Notes under the pieces: model-generated
The model's input: the letters and a program-made list of their open reading frames with translations, nothing else
Told to the model about the DNA's origin: nothing
The model's database searches: none
Translations under genes and position numbers: made by a program
Part shown: positions 1-11,127 of the stretch, one piece after another
Layout of the letters: every line of letters begins with the position of its first letter
How positions within the stretch are numbered: position 1 is the first letter of the stretch
Source of the DNA: Pseudophaeomoniella oleicola
Lineage: Eukaryota; Ascomycota; Eurotiomycetes; Phaeomoniellales; Phaeomoniellaceae
DNA: 64,000 nt
Assembly (NCBI GenBank): GCA_003868215.1
Contig: QWDQ01000012.1
Coordinates: forward strand, 62,001 to 126,000
Direction of reading: 5' to 3'

Positions 1-1
1 A

Positions 2-3000
2 CCCCCTCAGTCGGCATTTCACCAGGACAGCATTATTGACCCAGACCTGGCCCAGTATCTGTCCGATGATGGATCCAGCGGTGACGAGCAGCAGAACATA
101 TTTGATGTCACAGAATCAAAGCTCTCCAAAAGCCCCGGGGAAGCTGATCGGTTTTTTGGAGGGCTTATTGCCGCTGTAAGAAAGGGCAGGTCTCGTTTTG
201 GCGAGAAAAACGCTTCGAGTTCAAACCTCCTCAGGGATTCCGACGAAGTCAGTGTGACGAGTTCCAGAGCAAGGCCATCAAGGCGCCGGAATCTAAGTGT
301 TGCGAGTAGCGTGCATCAGCAGTTGTCGCCACGGCCGAACCGGGAGCCCCAGTCGTCGACAGAGAAAATTGGAATGCACCTAAGTCCACCGATAGACAAT
401 TTTACAGCTACATCCGGTGGTTCAAAAATGACACGTAGTGCTTCAATGCGAGGAACCCGTGCACCGCCTGTTGAGCTCAACCGAGCTAGTCTGCAGCATG
501 TGCAGAAGCTGCTGCGGCAGTTGTTGGCCGATGCCGAGGTACCTCACAGTTCGAGCTGGGAATCTGCGCTATTGCCGCTCCTGCTCCGCGCTACGGACGA
601 TGTCAATCCAGATGTTCAGCGAGGGGATGACATTGATATTCGACACTACGTTAAGCTCAAGAAAATTCCTGGGGGGAAACCAAACGACAGTTCTTATGTG
701 TCTGGACTCGTTTTCACGAAGAATTTGGCGCTCAAAAGTATGCCTCGGAGCATCACGAAGCCGAATATTCTAATAATAACGTTTCCTTTGGAATATGCAC
801 GTCACGAGCAGCATTTCATGAGCCTCGAACCCGTCATCAGACAGGAACGTGAGTTTTTGGAGAATCTGGTAAATCGTATCGCGGGTCTAGGGCCGCAGAT
901 CTTACTTGCACAGAGAAACATCTCAGGCTTAGCACTCGAATTGCTGGAGAAAGCCAATATTGCAACAGCATACAATGTTAAGCCTTCGGTTCTCGAGGCT
1001 GTATCTCGGTGCGCCCAAACGCGCATCATCCACTCCATGGACAAGCTCGCCATCAAGCCAGCCCAACCAGGGAGGTGCGAGAACTTTGACGTCAAGACGT
1101 ATGTCCATCGCGGTAGGAGGAAGACATATATGTTCATCTCTGGGTGTCCACCGTCTTTGGGGTGTACTATCGTCTTGCGCGGTGCCGAACGAGATACACT
1201 TACCAAAGTGAAGAGGATAACAGAATTCATGGTGTACGTGGTATATAACCTCCAGCTTGAAACCTGTCTCATGAGAGACGAGTTTGCATTGATTCCGGCC
1301 GAAACGGTAGGTGGCTTAGCGGCGGCAAGGAAACAGTCTCGTACATTAGAGATGCTTCAGAACGGCGGTCTTGATATATCCGCTAAGACTGATGGGCATT
1401 CTGCTCCGAGTGGTCGAGTAGAGGCTCACGTCTCAGACGTGACTCACGCAGAGATATCTCAACTGGAGAGGTCGAGTGCATCTGGCAATACCACTCACGA
1501 AGATTCGTCTGGTGACATTCCAGATGATGTTCCAGTGCCGACGTTTTACGAAGATCTAGTGGAGAAGCACCAGACAAAATTGCTCTCAGCTTCTCCTTTC
1601 GTGAAATTCATGCAGCCTTACCTCCTAATGCGTGCTAGAGAGCTTGAAAGAAGAGTGGCATATCTGAAAAGGCTTCGAGACCAAGATCTATCTGCCGATC
1701 TGGGTCCAGACGAGAAGGCAAAAGGTCAAAAATTCATTTTGATTCAACCGGAAATGGTTCACGCTCCGCTTGATGGGTCTTCCAGAAAAGTCCGAGAAGT
1801 CATCCATGCTGTGCATGACGCCGAATACGATAAGGCACTGCACAACTATGAAACACAGAAAAAGCAGTGGGAGACATATCTGTCAGGGAACAAGAACTTG
1901 TTCGACCCTCACGCGCATCAGAATATTGTCGTGCTTTATAGCCAAGTCTGTACTGCTACCTCCATTCCATGCTCTGGTCCCGATATGCTAGCGCTCGGAT
2001 TTTACAATGAACATGAGACCGATGAAGAATTCGAGGCCGACTGTACGCTAGGGCAGTATGTGGAAGATCTATGCTACAGAGCGAATGATGAATGTGCGAG
2101 CCAGACGTGTGAGAGAAAATTGTACGAGCATCATCGACAATACGTCCACGGTGAGGCCCAAGTGAGCGTTTTTATTCAACCATATCCAGCCAAGTTGAGA
2201 GGCATGCAAGATACTATCCTGATGTGGAGCCAGTGTAAGATATGCGGCAACGAGACTCCAGTCACCCCTATGTCCGAAAATACATGGAAGTACTCGTTTG
2301 GCAAGTATCTGGAGCTTTCTTTCTGGAGTGCTGATCTCCATGCTCGTGCTGGTGTCTGTCCGCACGATCTCCATCGAGATCATCTCCGATACTTTGGCTA
2401 TAAAGATGTGGCTCTTCGCTTCCACTACGATCCCATCAATCTGCTCGAAATAATCGTGCCTAGAATGCGGATTACGTGGAAAGTCGACAATGACTTGAAA
2501 TTCAGAAACGATGTTTACACTAAGTGTGAGCAACGTCTCAATCGCTTCATGCTCTCTGTGAAGTCACGGCTGAAGGCGATCAATGCCGAAGCCGTATTGC
2601 CAGAGAAAGCGGAATTATGCAAACAGGAAGTTGAGAGCCTCCAAAAAAGAGCGAACGATGATCACCTCGCTCTCCTCAAGCAATTACAGGACACCTATAT
2701 GGACTCCCGCCACTGGGAGATAATTCCGTTCAATCGCGCTATTCGTGCTATGCAAGAAAAGGTTGCTGACTGGGATAACACATTCGGAGATTTTGAAAAG
2801 AACTTCTTCCCGTCCGAGAAAGATATCCGAAGATTAGCAACTCTTCAATTGAAGAAAATCTTCTTGGACCGTGATGTATCGGTGACCTCGATTACGTCTA
2901 CAGAAGAGACTTTAGGCACGCCAAGTCCGGAAAACGCACTTGATGAGAAGTCGGATCAGGATGAATCAACGGATCGCTCTGACCCCGAACGGCCAAGGAG

Positions 3001-5590
3001 GCAGACCCAGCTATCTCCGGAAAAGACTCACAACGTGCTGCAATCCGTGGTCGAAGAGCATTCGGGCAATATGGGTGCTGCCACCACAGATACTCCTACT
3101 GTCGAGCCTGATGAGAACGGCGTCTCTGAATCACTGCCACTGGTGGAAGATCCGCAGTCACGAGCTTCACCGAACGAGGTAGAGCATCTTGATCTTGCAG
3201 TTCCCTCAGAGCTCCGTACGGCGTCCACCGACGCTGAGCAATCATTGCAACACCCTGAGCTACGGACACCACCTGTAGTAATACTGGATGATAGTATCGG
3301 GGAGCGCGGTAAAGACCTTACTGGACAGAACGATGAGCCTAAAGGTATGGAATCCCGGAAGCAGAGCTTTCATGGGGGTTTTGGTGCGAATCTACCGCCT
3401 TCGGGCATCCCTCGAGCTGTTGAAGGCACGTTTCGTACAGGTAGAGGTGGTAAGCCATCTTCGCCGCCTCTTCTCAGAGCTCGCTCTCAACCTGTTGGAC
3501 ATGCAATCTTACAGCGTGAGAAGAGTAGTAGCAGTGGTATAAGCGGAACACTATCAGTCATTGCTGCTGCCAACGGTTTTGGGACTATGAAGTCGAACGA
3601 ATCCACTGCTAGTCTTGCCAGCGAGCATTCAGGTAAATTCGTCGAGAAGAAGTTCTCTGACCGATTTGGTCTAAGCCATCTGAAGACATCTAAGATGGGT
3701 AAGGGACATTCTTTGATCCCCCGATCTGTTGCCACTAAGAAAGATTCACGAGTTTCCAACCTCGCAAGGCACTTTGAACAATTAAGCCGAGAATTCGAGA
3801 AGGAAAGAGTCCGTGAGAGAAAGCAGCGAGCTGCAAAAACACGACAATCGCGCGTTTTCCCTTTGGCGTCCTCCAAGCCTATCGTTGAGGTCTACCGTAA
3901 TGTCGACGATGCTGTGGATGAAAAGGATGCGACTGAAGAGCCTTTCCTTACTTCCGATACCAACCGTGACAGGGATGGAGAAACTGCGGAAACTGCGGCA
4001 GGCCTAGCAAGAACGAACCCTACGGCAACCGCAGGAGATGGGTTTCATGCAGAGGAAAGTGCCGCAGCGACTACAGCCGATGAGCTCGAGCCCGAACATC
4101 CAGAGGCGAGCCTGGTGACATCAGATGTCGATCAGGACAATGAAGACAGTGACGCCGATAGATCTCTGCTTGACGATATACAGCTCCCAGAATCACCAGA
4201 AGACCTTGCGAAACTCTCCCCAGAAGACATAGATTTGAAAGAATTGCCAAAGCATGAACGGACGTCGTTGATGAAAATGTTGACCAATTTCTGGGCTGAA
4301 AGGTCTTCCAGCGGCTGGGCAGCACTTGATTATCCACTTAATGCATCGGATCACATCTTTGCAGATTGCGATATCATTGTCCGTGAGGACGAGCCTACCT
4401 CGTTGATAGCTTTTGCTCTTGATTCCGAAGACTATAAAGCCAAGCTACAGAGTATACAAGAAAGGGGCGATGAGCTTGAACAGCCAAGATTTACTGATGG
4501 TCCTGGTATGGAAACTAATCAAGCGGGTGTCATGCATTCACTATTGCGTTCGACCGGCACCCATCTCAAATACCAGTTCCAAGAGGGGCCTGCACGCATG
4601 CTTTGCAAGATATTCTATGCAGAACAATTTGATGCTGTACGAAGGAAGTGTGGCGTCTCTGATCGCTTTGTCGAGTCCTTATCTCGATGCTTGAAATGGG
4701 ATTCCAAAGGTGGCAAGACGAAATCCCTTTTCCTCAAAACTCTTGATGATCGTTTCGTACTGAAGTCTCTTTCGCCTATCGAGACACAGGCTTTTCTCAA
4801 ATTTGCCCCAGCATACTTTCAGATCATGTCAGAAGCCTTCTTCCACGAGCTACCATCTGTTATCGCAAAGATGCTGGGCTTTTATCAGATTGTGATCCGG
4901 AACCCAGCCACGGGAGTTGAAGCAAATTGGTTTCTTCTAGCAATGGAGAATCTCTTCTACGACCGAGTTCCTACTCGAATTTTCGATCTCAAGGGCTCGA
5001 TGAGAAATCGCAAAATCCAGTCGACAGGAGAACAGAATGAAGTTCTGCTCGACGAGAATATGGTGGAATTCATCTATGAATCTCCGCTTTTCACCCGTGA
5101 GCATTCCAAGAAACTCCTGCGCGGATCAGTACACAATGACACCCTTTTCCTCGCTCGTCAAAACGTCATGGATTACTCCCTTATGCTTGCAATTGATGAG
5201 GTTCGCAAGGAACTAGTGGTTGGCATCATCGACTGCATCCGAACATATACTTGGGACAAGAAATTGGAGAGCTGGATCAAAGACCGTGGATTCGCTGGCG
5301 GGAACAAGAATCGCCCGACCGTCACCAGTCCTAAAGAGTATAAGAAGAGATTCCGCGAGGCGATGAACCGTTATGTGTTGGAGGCTCCAAAGTAAGTTCT
5401 CCTATTCTTCGACATTATCTAACATAGCTTGTGACTAACCTACCTTCTTCGTTACAGCTGTTGGCATCAGTTCCGACCTCATCCGAACGCGAAGCGGCCC
5501 CTGAAAGTCGACTTCAAAATCGAGATTACAGATGGCGATAAGATGGAAAGAGATGTGGAAGCTATTGGAACAGGCTCTGTAGGGTACTGA
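2..5590 (+). CDS. FAB1: 1-phosphatidylinositol-3-phosphate 5-kinase Fab1 (PIKfyve family), 5' end outside window
   Basis: Fab1 phosphorylates PI3P to PI(3,5)P2 on vacuole and endosome membranes. The frame is open from base 2, so the N terminus, where the family carries its FYVE zinc finger, lies off the left edge. In-window residues number 1840. A chaperonin-like (CCT) region spans roughly residues 200-430. A Cys-rich conserved block around residue 745 contains CKICGNETP. A long disordered linker follows, and the PIP-kinase domain occupies the last ~330 residues. Kinase landmarks are DLKGS (about 1662), MDYSL (about 1723) and IID (1742-1744). One intron, 5392-5457 (GTAAGT...TTACAG), interrupts the ORF; splicing gives the C terminus starting NCWHQF and a TGA stop at 5588-5590. 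Without splicing the frame stops at 5393. Family identity is confident; the start cannot be seen. Confidence 0.95.
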
Positions 5591-7499
5591 AGACTTAAGT
5601 TCTCGACCTTCTGCACATCGGGTTTCAACGGGTGATCATTGCTTGTGCCACGGTGCTATCCGTCAGATCCCTGCATTCTTTTCTATTAATTACATCATTA
5701 TGGATGATGATGACTCACGAATATCTCTTGAACTCCTGTGGAGCGATTGGGATTGGAAACGATTGGATGGCATGCGCGATAAATCATGTTAGGCGCTCTT
5801 GTCACGAGGTCACAAAAAGCGTGTGTCCCATCATTTCTCTTTGAGTATTTCATTCGTGGAATCAGAGAGACGAACATGGTCGAGAGTCCAGTTTTTGATA
5901 TTTCAAGTCTTGCTATTATCGGTGTTCATTCGACGGTTTTGAGAGACTATGAGAGGAAGCATCAAGGACGGACGGGTCAAATAAGGGCAGTCTCTACAAA
6001 GGAAAGTGATAGGACGTCGGCCGTCAACGAACCAGTCTGACCATTCAACTGCTCAGTCACTCACAGATGAAAGAAACGGTACCAAGGAAGGAGAGTTGCC
6101 ATATCAACCTTCTATTTCTAATGAGCAAGCAGGCATATATTCTTATGTCCATAGATCTTATGGACTCGTTCCTAGAGACTTGCATAATCCTGGTTCCTGC
6201 TTGCTCTAATTAATACGTACTGTACCATTTTCCGTTCCGTCTCCCGAGAAATTGGTATATTCCAGGCAGCTGTCTGCATACCATCGTTGTCCGTCGTGAG
6301 GTGTGAAGTCGAAATATACTCTCCACTGATTTTCTCCCCCCTGTTGCATTGTGCACTGCAATTTTAGTGTAAGGTAGAGAGGTGCTGTGCTGCTCTCCAA
6401 AATCTACCAATCTGCATCCATGAAAGAAACAAATAAATTTTGAGAACACGAGTTATCATCGTACTCATCGACGTCAATGGTCATCGCATCACAAGTTAGG
6501 TTGGTTGAAGGAAGATGGAATACGTGACAAGTAGTACAACACATGTGTGCATATATAAATATATATGAAAAATGAGATTATATAAAAAAACTTCCAGGAA
6601 TTCGTAAAGCGTCGTTTCGTTGGGACATGGTTCCGTCTTTTTGTCTCTGGCCCTGATAGCCTCTCCTACCTGATGACCAAGTGGAATTGAAAAGGTAGTA
6701 ACTCAGCCAGTCAGTCAGTCATCCACACACACACACACACACAAGCAAAAAGCCGAGACCTGAGACCTATCTACCCAGGGCGTATCTTATGAAATGCAAA
6801 AGCAGCAAAGGAGGCCAGGATTTGGAAATAAAAAGGGAAAAGAAGTTGGTGGTAGTGTTTGGTCCCAAAGGAGGGGTCGTTTAGAATACTGCTAAGATAA
6901 GTATGAGGGGGATAAATACTCATTTCCTGCTCCTGCTGCTGCTGCCGCTAGGAACTTGATCATCAAAACCCAAACATGATCACCCCCCTTTAATGCGTCA
7001 GTCTTGCTTCGAATAGCAGAAGGGTAAAGTCTCCATCAATCTACCTGTCTTGAGCCGCATAGTAATGTTTGGAGAAAAGGTGACGAGCAAGCGACATCCC
7101 GGAACCACATAACAATAAGAGCATTCGAAATGAATAAATGAGCAACACAACGTTCCGCCACGGTTCGTGTAAAGAGGAGAGTCATTCTTCATAACTTTCA
7201 TGGCAAAGGCAGCACCCAAACATAGACAAAATCGGACGCCAAAAACCGAAGAGAAAGAAGTGAAACAGTAGTTGCGTTGCGATTAACATGATGTTGGCAC
7301 TGTCCGACCGAGAGAACCCACCAGAAAACAAAACGTTGCAAAAACAGAAATCAAGATGCGTCAACGAACCCCAATTCAAAAGCGCACTGGTAACACACAA
7401 GATCATTACCCCCAACCCTCCATTAGCCTCGATGGGACAGAACGCCAGTGTGATGCACCGGCTTTGTAAAACGCATCGAAGCCTCGAAGAACAAGCCTT
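5591..7499. other. Intergenic spacer between convergent fab1 and the 7.5 kb gene
   Basis: The spacer must hold both 3' UTRs. No ORF here looks protein-like on either strand. It holds a CA dinucleotide run at 6724-6743 and short AT-rich stretches near 6550-6590. Nothing else was recognised. Confidence 0.6.
6724..6743. repeat. (CA)n microsatellite
   Basis: About ten perfect CA units, read directly from the sequence, in the spacer downstream of fab1. Confidence 0.95.
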
Positions 7500-8642
7500 T
7501 CATCCATAGATTTCGTTATTCGCTCCAACCAGCTTCCCGCCCATGCTATATCTTCCAAAACGGTCCTTGGTCAGATTCCGAAAAACACCTCCATTAACGA
7601 GAAATTGGTTGTTTGCATGACTATTGGCGTCTTGGGTTGTAGTCATCTCGAAAGTGCCGGGGTCAGGATACATAGAATTGTCGAACATGAGGCCGGTATT
7701 AGCTGGCCCTGGGATGGGGAGAGGCTGCAGAGTATGAGGCTGTTGTGGTTGGGGTTGAAGCGTGTTTTGAGGTTTTCGTTTCATAGACAGAGTTCGGTGG
7801 TCCGTTTCGAGCATCGAGCTCGCTTCAAGCGATGAGGGTTGCGGCCAGTAGGAAGAGGGAAGGCGATAGTAGTTTGGTGTTACCAACTGGGGAAGAGAAA
7901 ATGCTTGCGATTGTTGCTGCTGGTGGTGTTGCTGCTGCTGTGGTTGCGGTATGGAAGGATAAGAAGGTATCGACATGTACGGATAAGCAGGAGACTGCTG
8001 GTTGGTGACAGGGGTCGGCGGTGAATAAGACCAGTTCTGGTTCAGTTCGGGGCTGTCCGTAGCAATGGTTTCATTGGTATGTGCTGGTTGGGTATCAGCA
8101 GGCGTTTGGGATTCGGTAAAATAAAACGGCTGCTGGGCGGGTGCGATGTAAGGATCAAATCGTATGGCCTGGACCGAAGCCGACTGATCGTAGAAGTTTG
8201 GTTGAGATAAATATGAGGTTTGCGTAACGTCCGGCGCGTCAGCTTGCTGCCGTGACACTTCCTGCGCGTTGAAAATTCCCAACTGCTGTTCTGCATCTCG
8301 AATGATAGATTGTCTGACCTCCTCTTCTGATGCATGTGCTTTTGATTTGTTCGAGGCTTTAGGCAATCGACCTTTCCTTGCGGAGTTGGCGGAAGCGAGT
8401 TGCGCTGACATTTGCGCCGGAGACGCTATCGTCGCGTTCAGCTGAGTATTCAGTTGCTCATCGGCGGCGCGATCGAGCGCTTGATCAGCAATGGCTCCAT
8501 TATGCGACCCAGAATTGCTACGAGCATATTGTTGGGCTTGCTCACGAAGTTGACGACATTGTATCGCGAGCGTTTTCAGCGACTCGGGGATCTTAATCTC
8601 CACCGGCTTAGGAGGAGGAGGTGTCCTTTTCCTTTTCGGCAT
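7500..8642 (-). CDS. Unknown Gln/Pro-rich fungal protein, 380 aa
   Basis: Single-exon ORF. The first ATG is at 8642 (MPKRKRTPPPP); the frame is open a little further upstream but only by a GTG. The N terminus is short and basic with a proline run, a possible nuclear-localisation patch. Residues about 15-45 and 110-140 are helical and charged. The middle is disordered, rich in Q, P, S and Y, with polyQ/QH runs near residue 230. The last 30 residues (containing DRFGRYSMGG and ending NNEIYG) look more conserved than the centre. I recognise no domain. Its start lies about 940 bp from that of the 9.6 kb gene on the opposite strand, so the two may share a promoter region. Composition would suit a nuclear or RNA-associated scaffold, but no function can be assigned. 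Confidence 0.75.
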   Translation of the reverse strand: MPKRKRTPPPPKPVEIKIPESLKTLAIQCRQLREQAQQYARSNSGSHNGAIADQALDRAADEQLNTQLNATIASPAQMSAQLASANSARKGRLPKASNKSKAHASEEEVRQSIIRDAEQQLGIFNAQEVSRQQADAPDVTQTSYLSQPNFYDQSASVQAIRFDPYIAPAQQPFYFTESQTPADTQPAHTNETIATDSPELNQNWSYSPPTPVTNQQSPAYPYMSIPSYPSIPQPQQQQHHQQQQSQAFSLPQLVTPNYYRLPSSYWPQPSSLEASSMLETDHRTLSMKRKPQNTLQPQPQQPHTLQPLPIPGPANTGLMFDNSMYPDPGTFEMTTTQDANSHANNQFLVNGGVFRNLTKDRFGRYSMGGKLVGANNEIYG

Positions 8643-9584
8643 GCTGAGCAAAGGTCGATGATCCGATGTGATCCGCGCGCGACTGAGAGAGTGAATGAGT
8701 GGGCGAAGCACAGTGAAGCGACACCGTGTCGGTGGTTGAGTACTTTGATAGATGAGAGATGGTAGGGTTGGTTGGAAATCAGAAGGATAAGCGTAAGTCT
8801 TCGGATCTGGCGATCACCTCGGATTCAATTGGGGATCCGCACGAGCCCACTGTTGTCTGAAATGGGGTGTGTCTCTGTTCCCTCCCGTGGTCTCCCACCC
8901 GCGTAAACCTTAACCAGTGTTTAACAAGGCCGCTGTTGTAGTCTACTCAACCTTACTGCTAAGTTCCAACGCAATCGACGAGAAAACCTAACAGAGAACA
9001 GATCTCCCCGCATATGCAAATCTGGCTGGCGGAATGAATGTCGATGCTTTCTTTTTCTCTTCCTGTATCAGATTAGATATGCTATTTCTCGTCTTTCATA
9101 CGTCTATACATGTTTCTATGTGTATATAGCAGTGGTTCATCAATTCTCAATACGAAAGGAAGTATGACAGGTCCTCTTTCGAGGCTTGTTTCAACTGGCA
9201 CCCCTGATCCTCTCTGAGGACACACGAAACCTGGTTGCTTTGTATCACCCAGGATGCGACATGAATTTCCAATGATAGGTCGCCAGTGAGTCGGTTGCTA
9301 TTCGCATAGAACAGCAAGCTCCATGATATGTCAACGTCATCCAATGAAAGTTGGCAGATCAGTTGGGATTGGTTGGCAACTTTCTACTGGTTCTTCGCTT
9401 GTCACTTATTCCTGCCCCAGCCTTGCATATGCGCAAGCGCCGTACGTTTTGTTTTGGATCTCTACCGCTGGTTGTGCGTCCAACCCGGTTACATGATATC
9501 TTACGTCCTCACTTTTCATGATTCTCCCACAAGCGTATGCTTGTCTGTCTGCTTTCTCATTGCAACGTTCCTTCTTGATGCAAA
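8643..9584. other. Divergent promoter region between two unknown genes
   Basis: This spacer lies between the start codons of the 7.5 kb (-) and 9.6 kb (+) genes and must contain both promoters and 5' UTRs. Short ORFs here are in non-coding-like composition. No specific regulatory site could be assigned. Confidence 0.5.
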
Positions 9585-11127
9585 ATGCCCCCATATCCAG
9601 GAGAAGAGCGTGTCCTAACAGTGTAGGACAACTTGATACCCCGCCCCCGCCTTCGACTAGCTAACTTGTATTCCATCACAGCTACGCCGATATTCACTAT
9701 TATTTTACCGCTCCAACACCACGACCTTTGCACCATCGTTTCGACAAAGGTTCCTATTTCTATGTCTATTACAACTCTACCCGCCGAACTACTCGACTTG
9801 AAGTAGCCAACAACGCAGGAACACCCGAGCAAGATGCATTCAACGGCTGTGAGCATTGCGAGGTCGCCCCAGGAGCGTAGACTGACCAAGGTGACCAGAT
9901 CTTGATAAGGTGCAACTTCGATGGTCCTACAAGTTTCCGACCCTTCTCACTCTCGTGGTCGACGCATTCGAACCGAGTCCAGGTGGACAATCCCCGACCG
10001 GCCGTGATGTGAATGAATGGCGCTTAACGAGCGTTGATCCTCGTGATCAAGGAAAATACATGTACAGATTACATACATTGGACATATATTTCTGGACGCT
10101 CGATGATGCGCGCTTGGTTGTGGACACCACCAGGAGGCTGCTATCGTCGAATCAGCTCGATTACTTGGAACAACAACCGTCTCCCGCTCACCACGAATCT
10201 ATGAGCCCGTTGGTTCAGCAGTTGGAGAACGTCGCGATATCTGATCCTGCATATCGTAATGGTCAAACGAGGAACTCGCAGAATCAAGCAACGCCGGTGC
10301 AATCACCACCGCAGCCCTCCACTGTGGCCTCACCTACAACCCATGAGGAGACTGCGGCTCATTCATCCAGGCGTGAGGAATCTCCTCTGCCTGTCAATTA
10401 TACTCCCATGGCATACAACCCAGCTGCACCGCCTGCACCAGAACCTATCGCCCATAGGGAAAAGACTCCCCCGCCTCCAGATGCAGCAGATGGTACGGGG
10501 CTAGCAACGGCCGCTGCTATTGACCACGGGCTAATGTCCCCTCCTTTGACATCGCCGCCGCCACAACCATATGCAGGCATTCCAGGACCTCCGTCCCAGA
10601 AAACAAGCCCGTGGGGTCAGCCTCCTGCACAAGGTCATACTCAATTTTCGTCTCCACCGCCACAGAATCTCCAGCATGCTCCTTCAACGAGTTCGATCTC
10701 ACCTCATCCACCACTGGGAACACCTTCATTTGCTCCACCTCCAACTGATCCCAACGCTCGCTTGTACGGCACTCAACAGCCAGCGCTGACACCGGGATCG
10801 GAAATCTATGGATCCCCGTTTAGTCAGCAACAGCATCCTCCAGTGCAACACCTACAGCCTCAATATCCCGATTATCTAGCATCACGTCCCCAGCCGCCTG
10901 TCGGGGGATACAGTCAATTTTCATACGACCAGGTGGCGCAACATCAACAGGCCGCTCCCAACGAGTACGATGTGCACAATCAGGTCTATCGACCAACCGA
11001 ATCCGAGGCGCATTCCCACATCAAGCCGTCTTCTGGCGGGCAAAAGACGGGCAAGTTAGAGGAGCGAGCCGATCGAGTAGAAAAGCGGGTGAATTCATTT
11101 TTGAAGAAGCTGGAAAAGAGGCTCTAG
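9585..11127 (+). CDS. Unknown protein with conserved N-terminal region and Pro/Gln-rich tail (3-exon model, 477 aa)
   Basis: The model is ATG at 9585 (MPPYPGEER), exon 9585-9622, intron 9623-9681, exon 9682-9848, intron 9849-9898 (GTGAGC...ACCAG), exon 9899-11127. Phases agree at both junctions and exon 2 has no stop, while an unspliced frame would begin only at GTG 9910. The first ~150 residues look folded: aromatic-rich segments (YADIHYYF, YFYVYYN) and then KVQLRWSYKFP and IYFWTLDDARLVVD. Roughly residues 170-430 are disordered, rich in P, Q and S. The last ~30 residues form a basic heptad-like helix (EERADRVEKRV). The first exon is the least certain part, since its donor (GTAGGA) is weak. 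I do not recognise the family. Confidence 0.6.

Noticed and set aside
802-1272. Antisense ORF within fab1
   Set aside because: Shadow of the strongly conserved chaperonin-like region on the plus strand.
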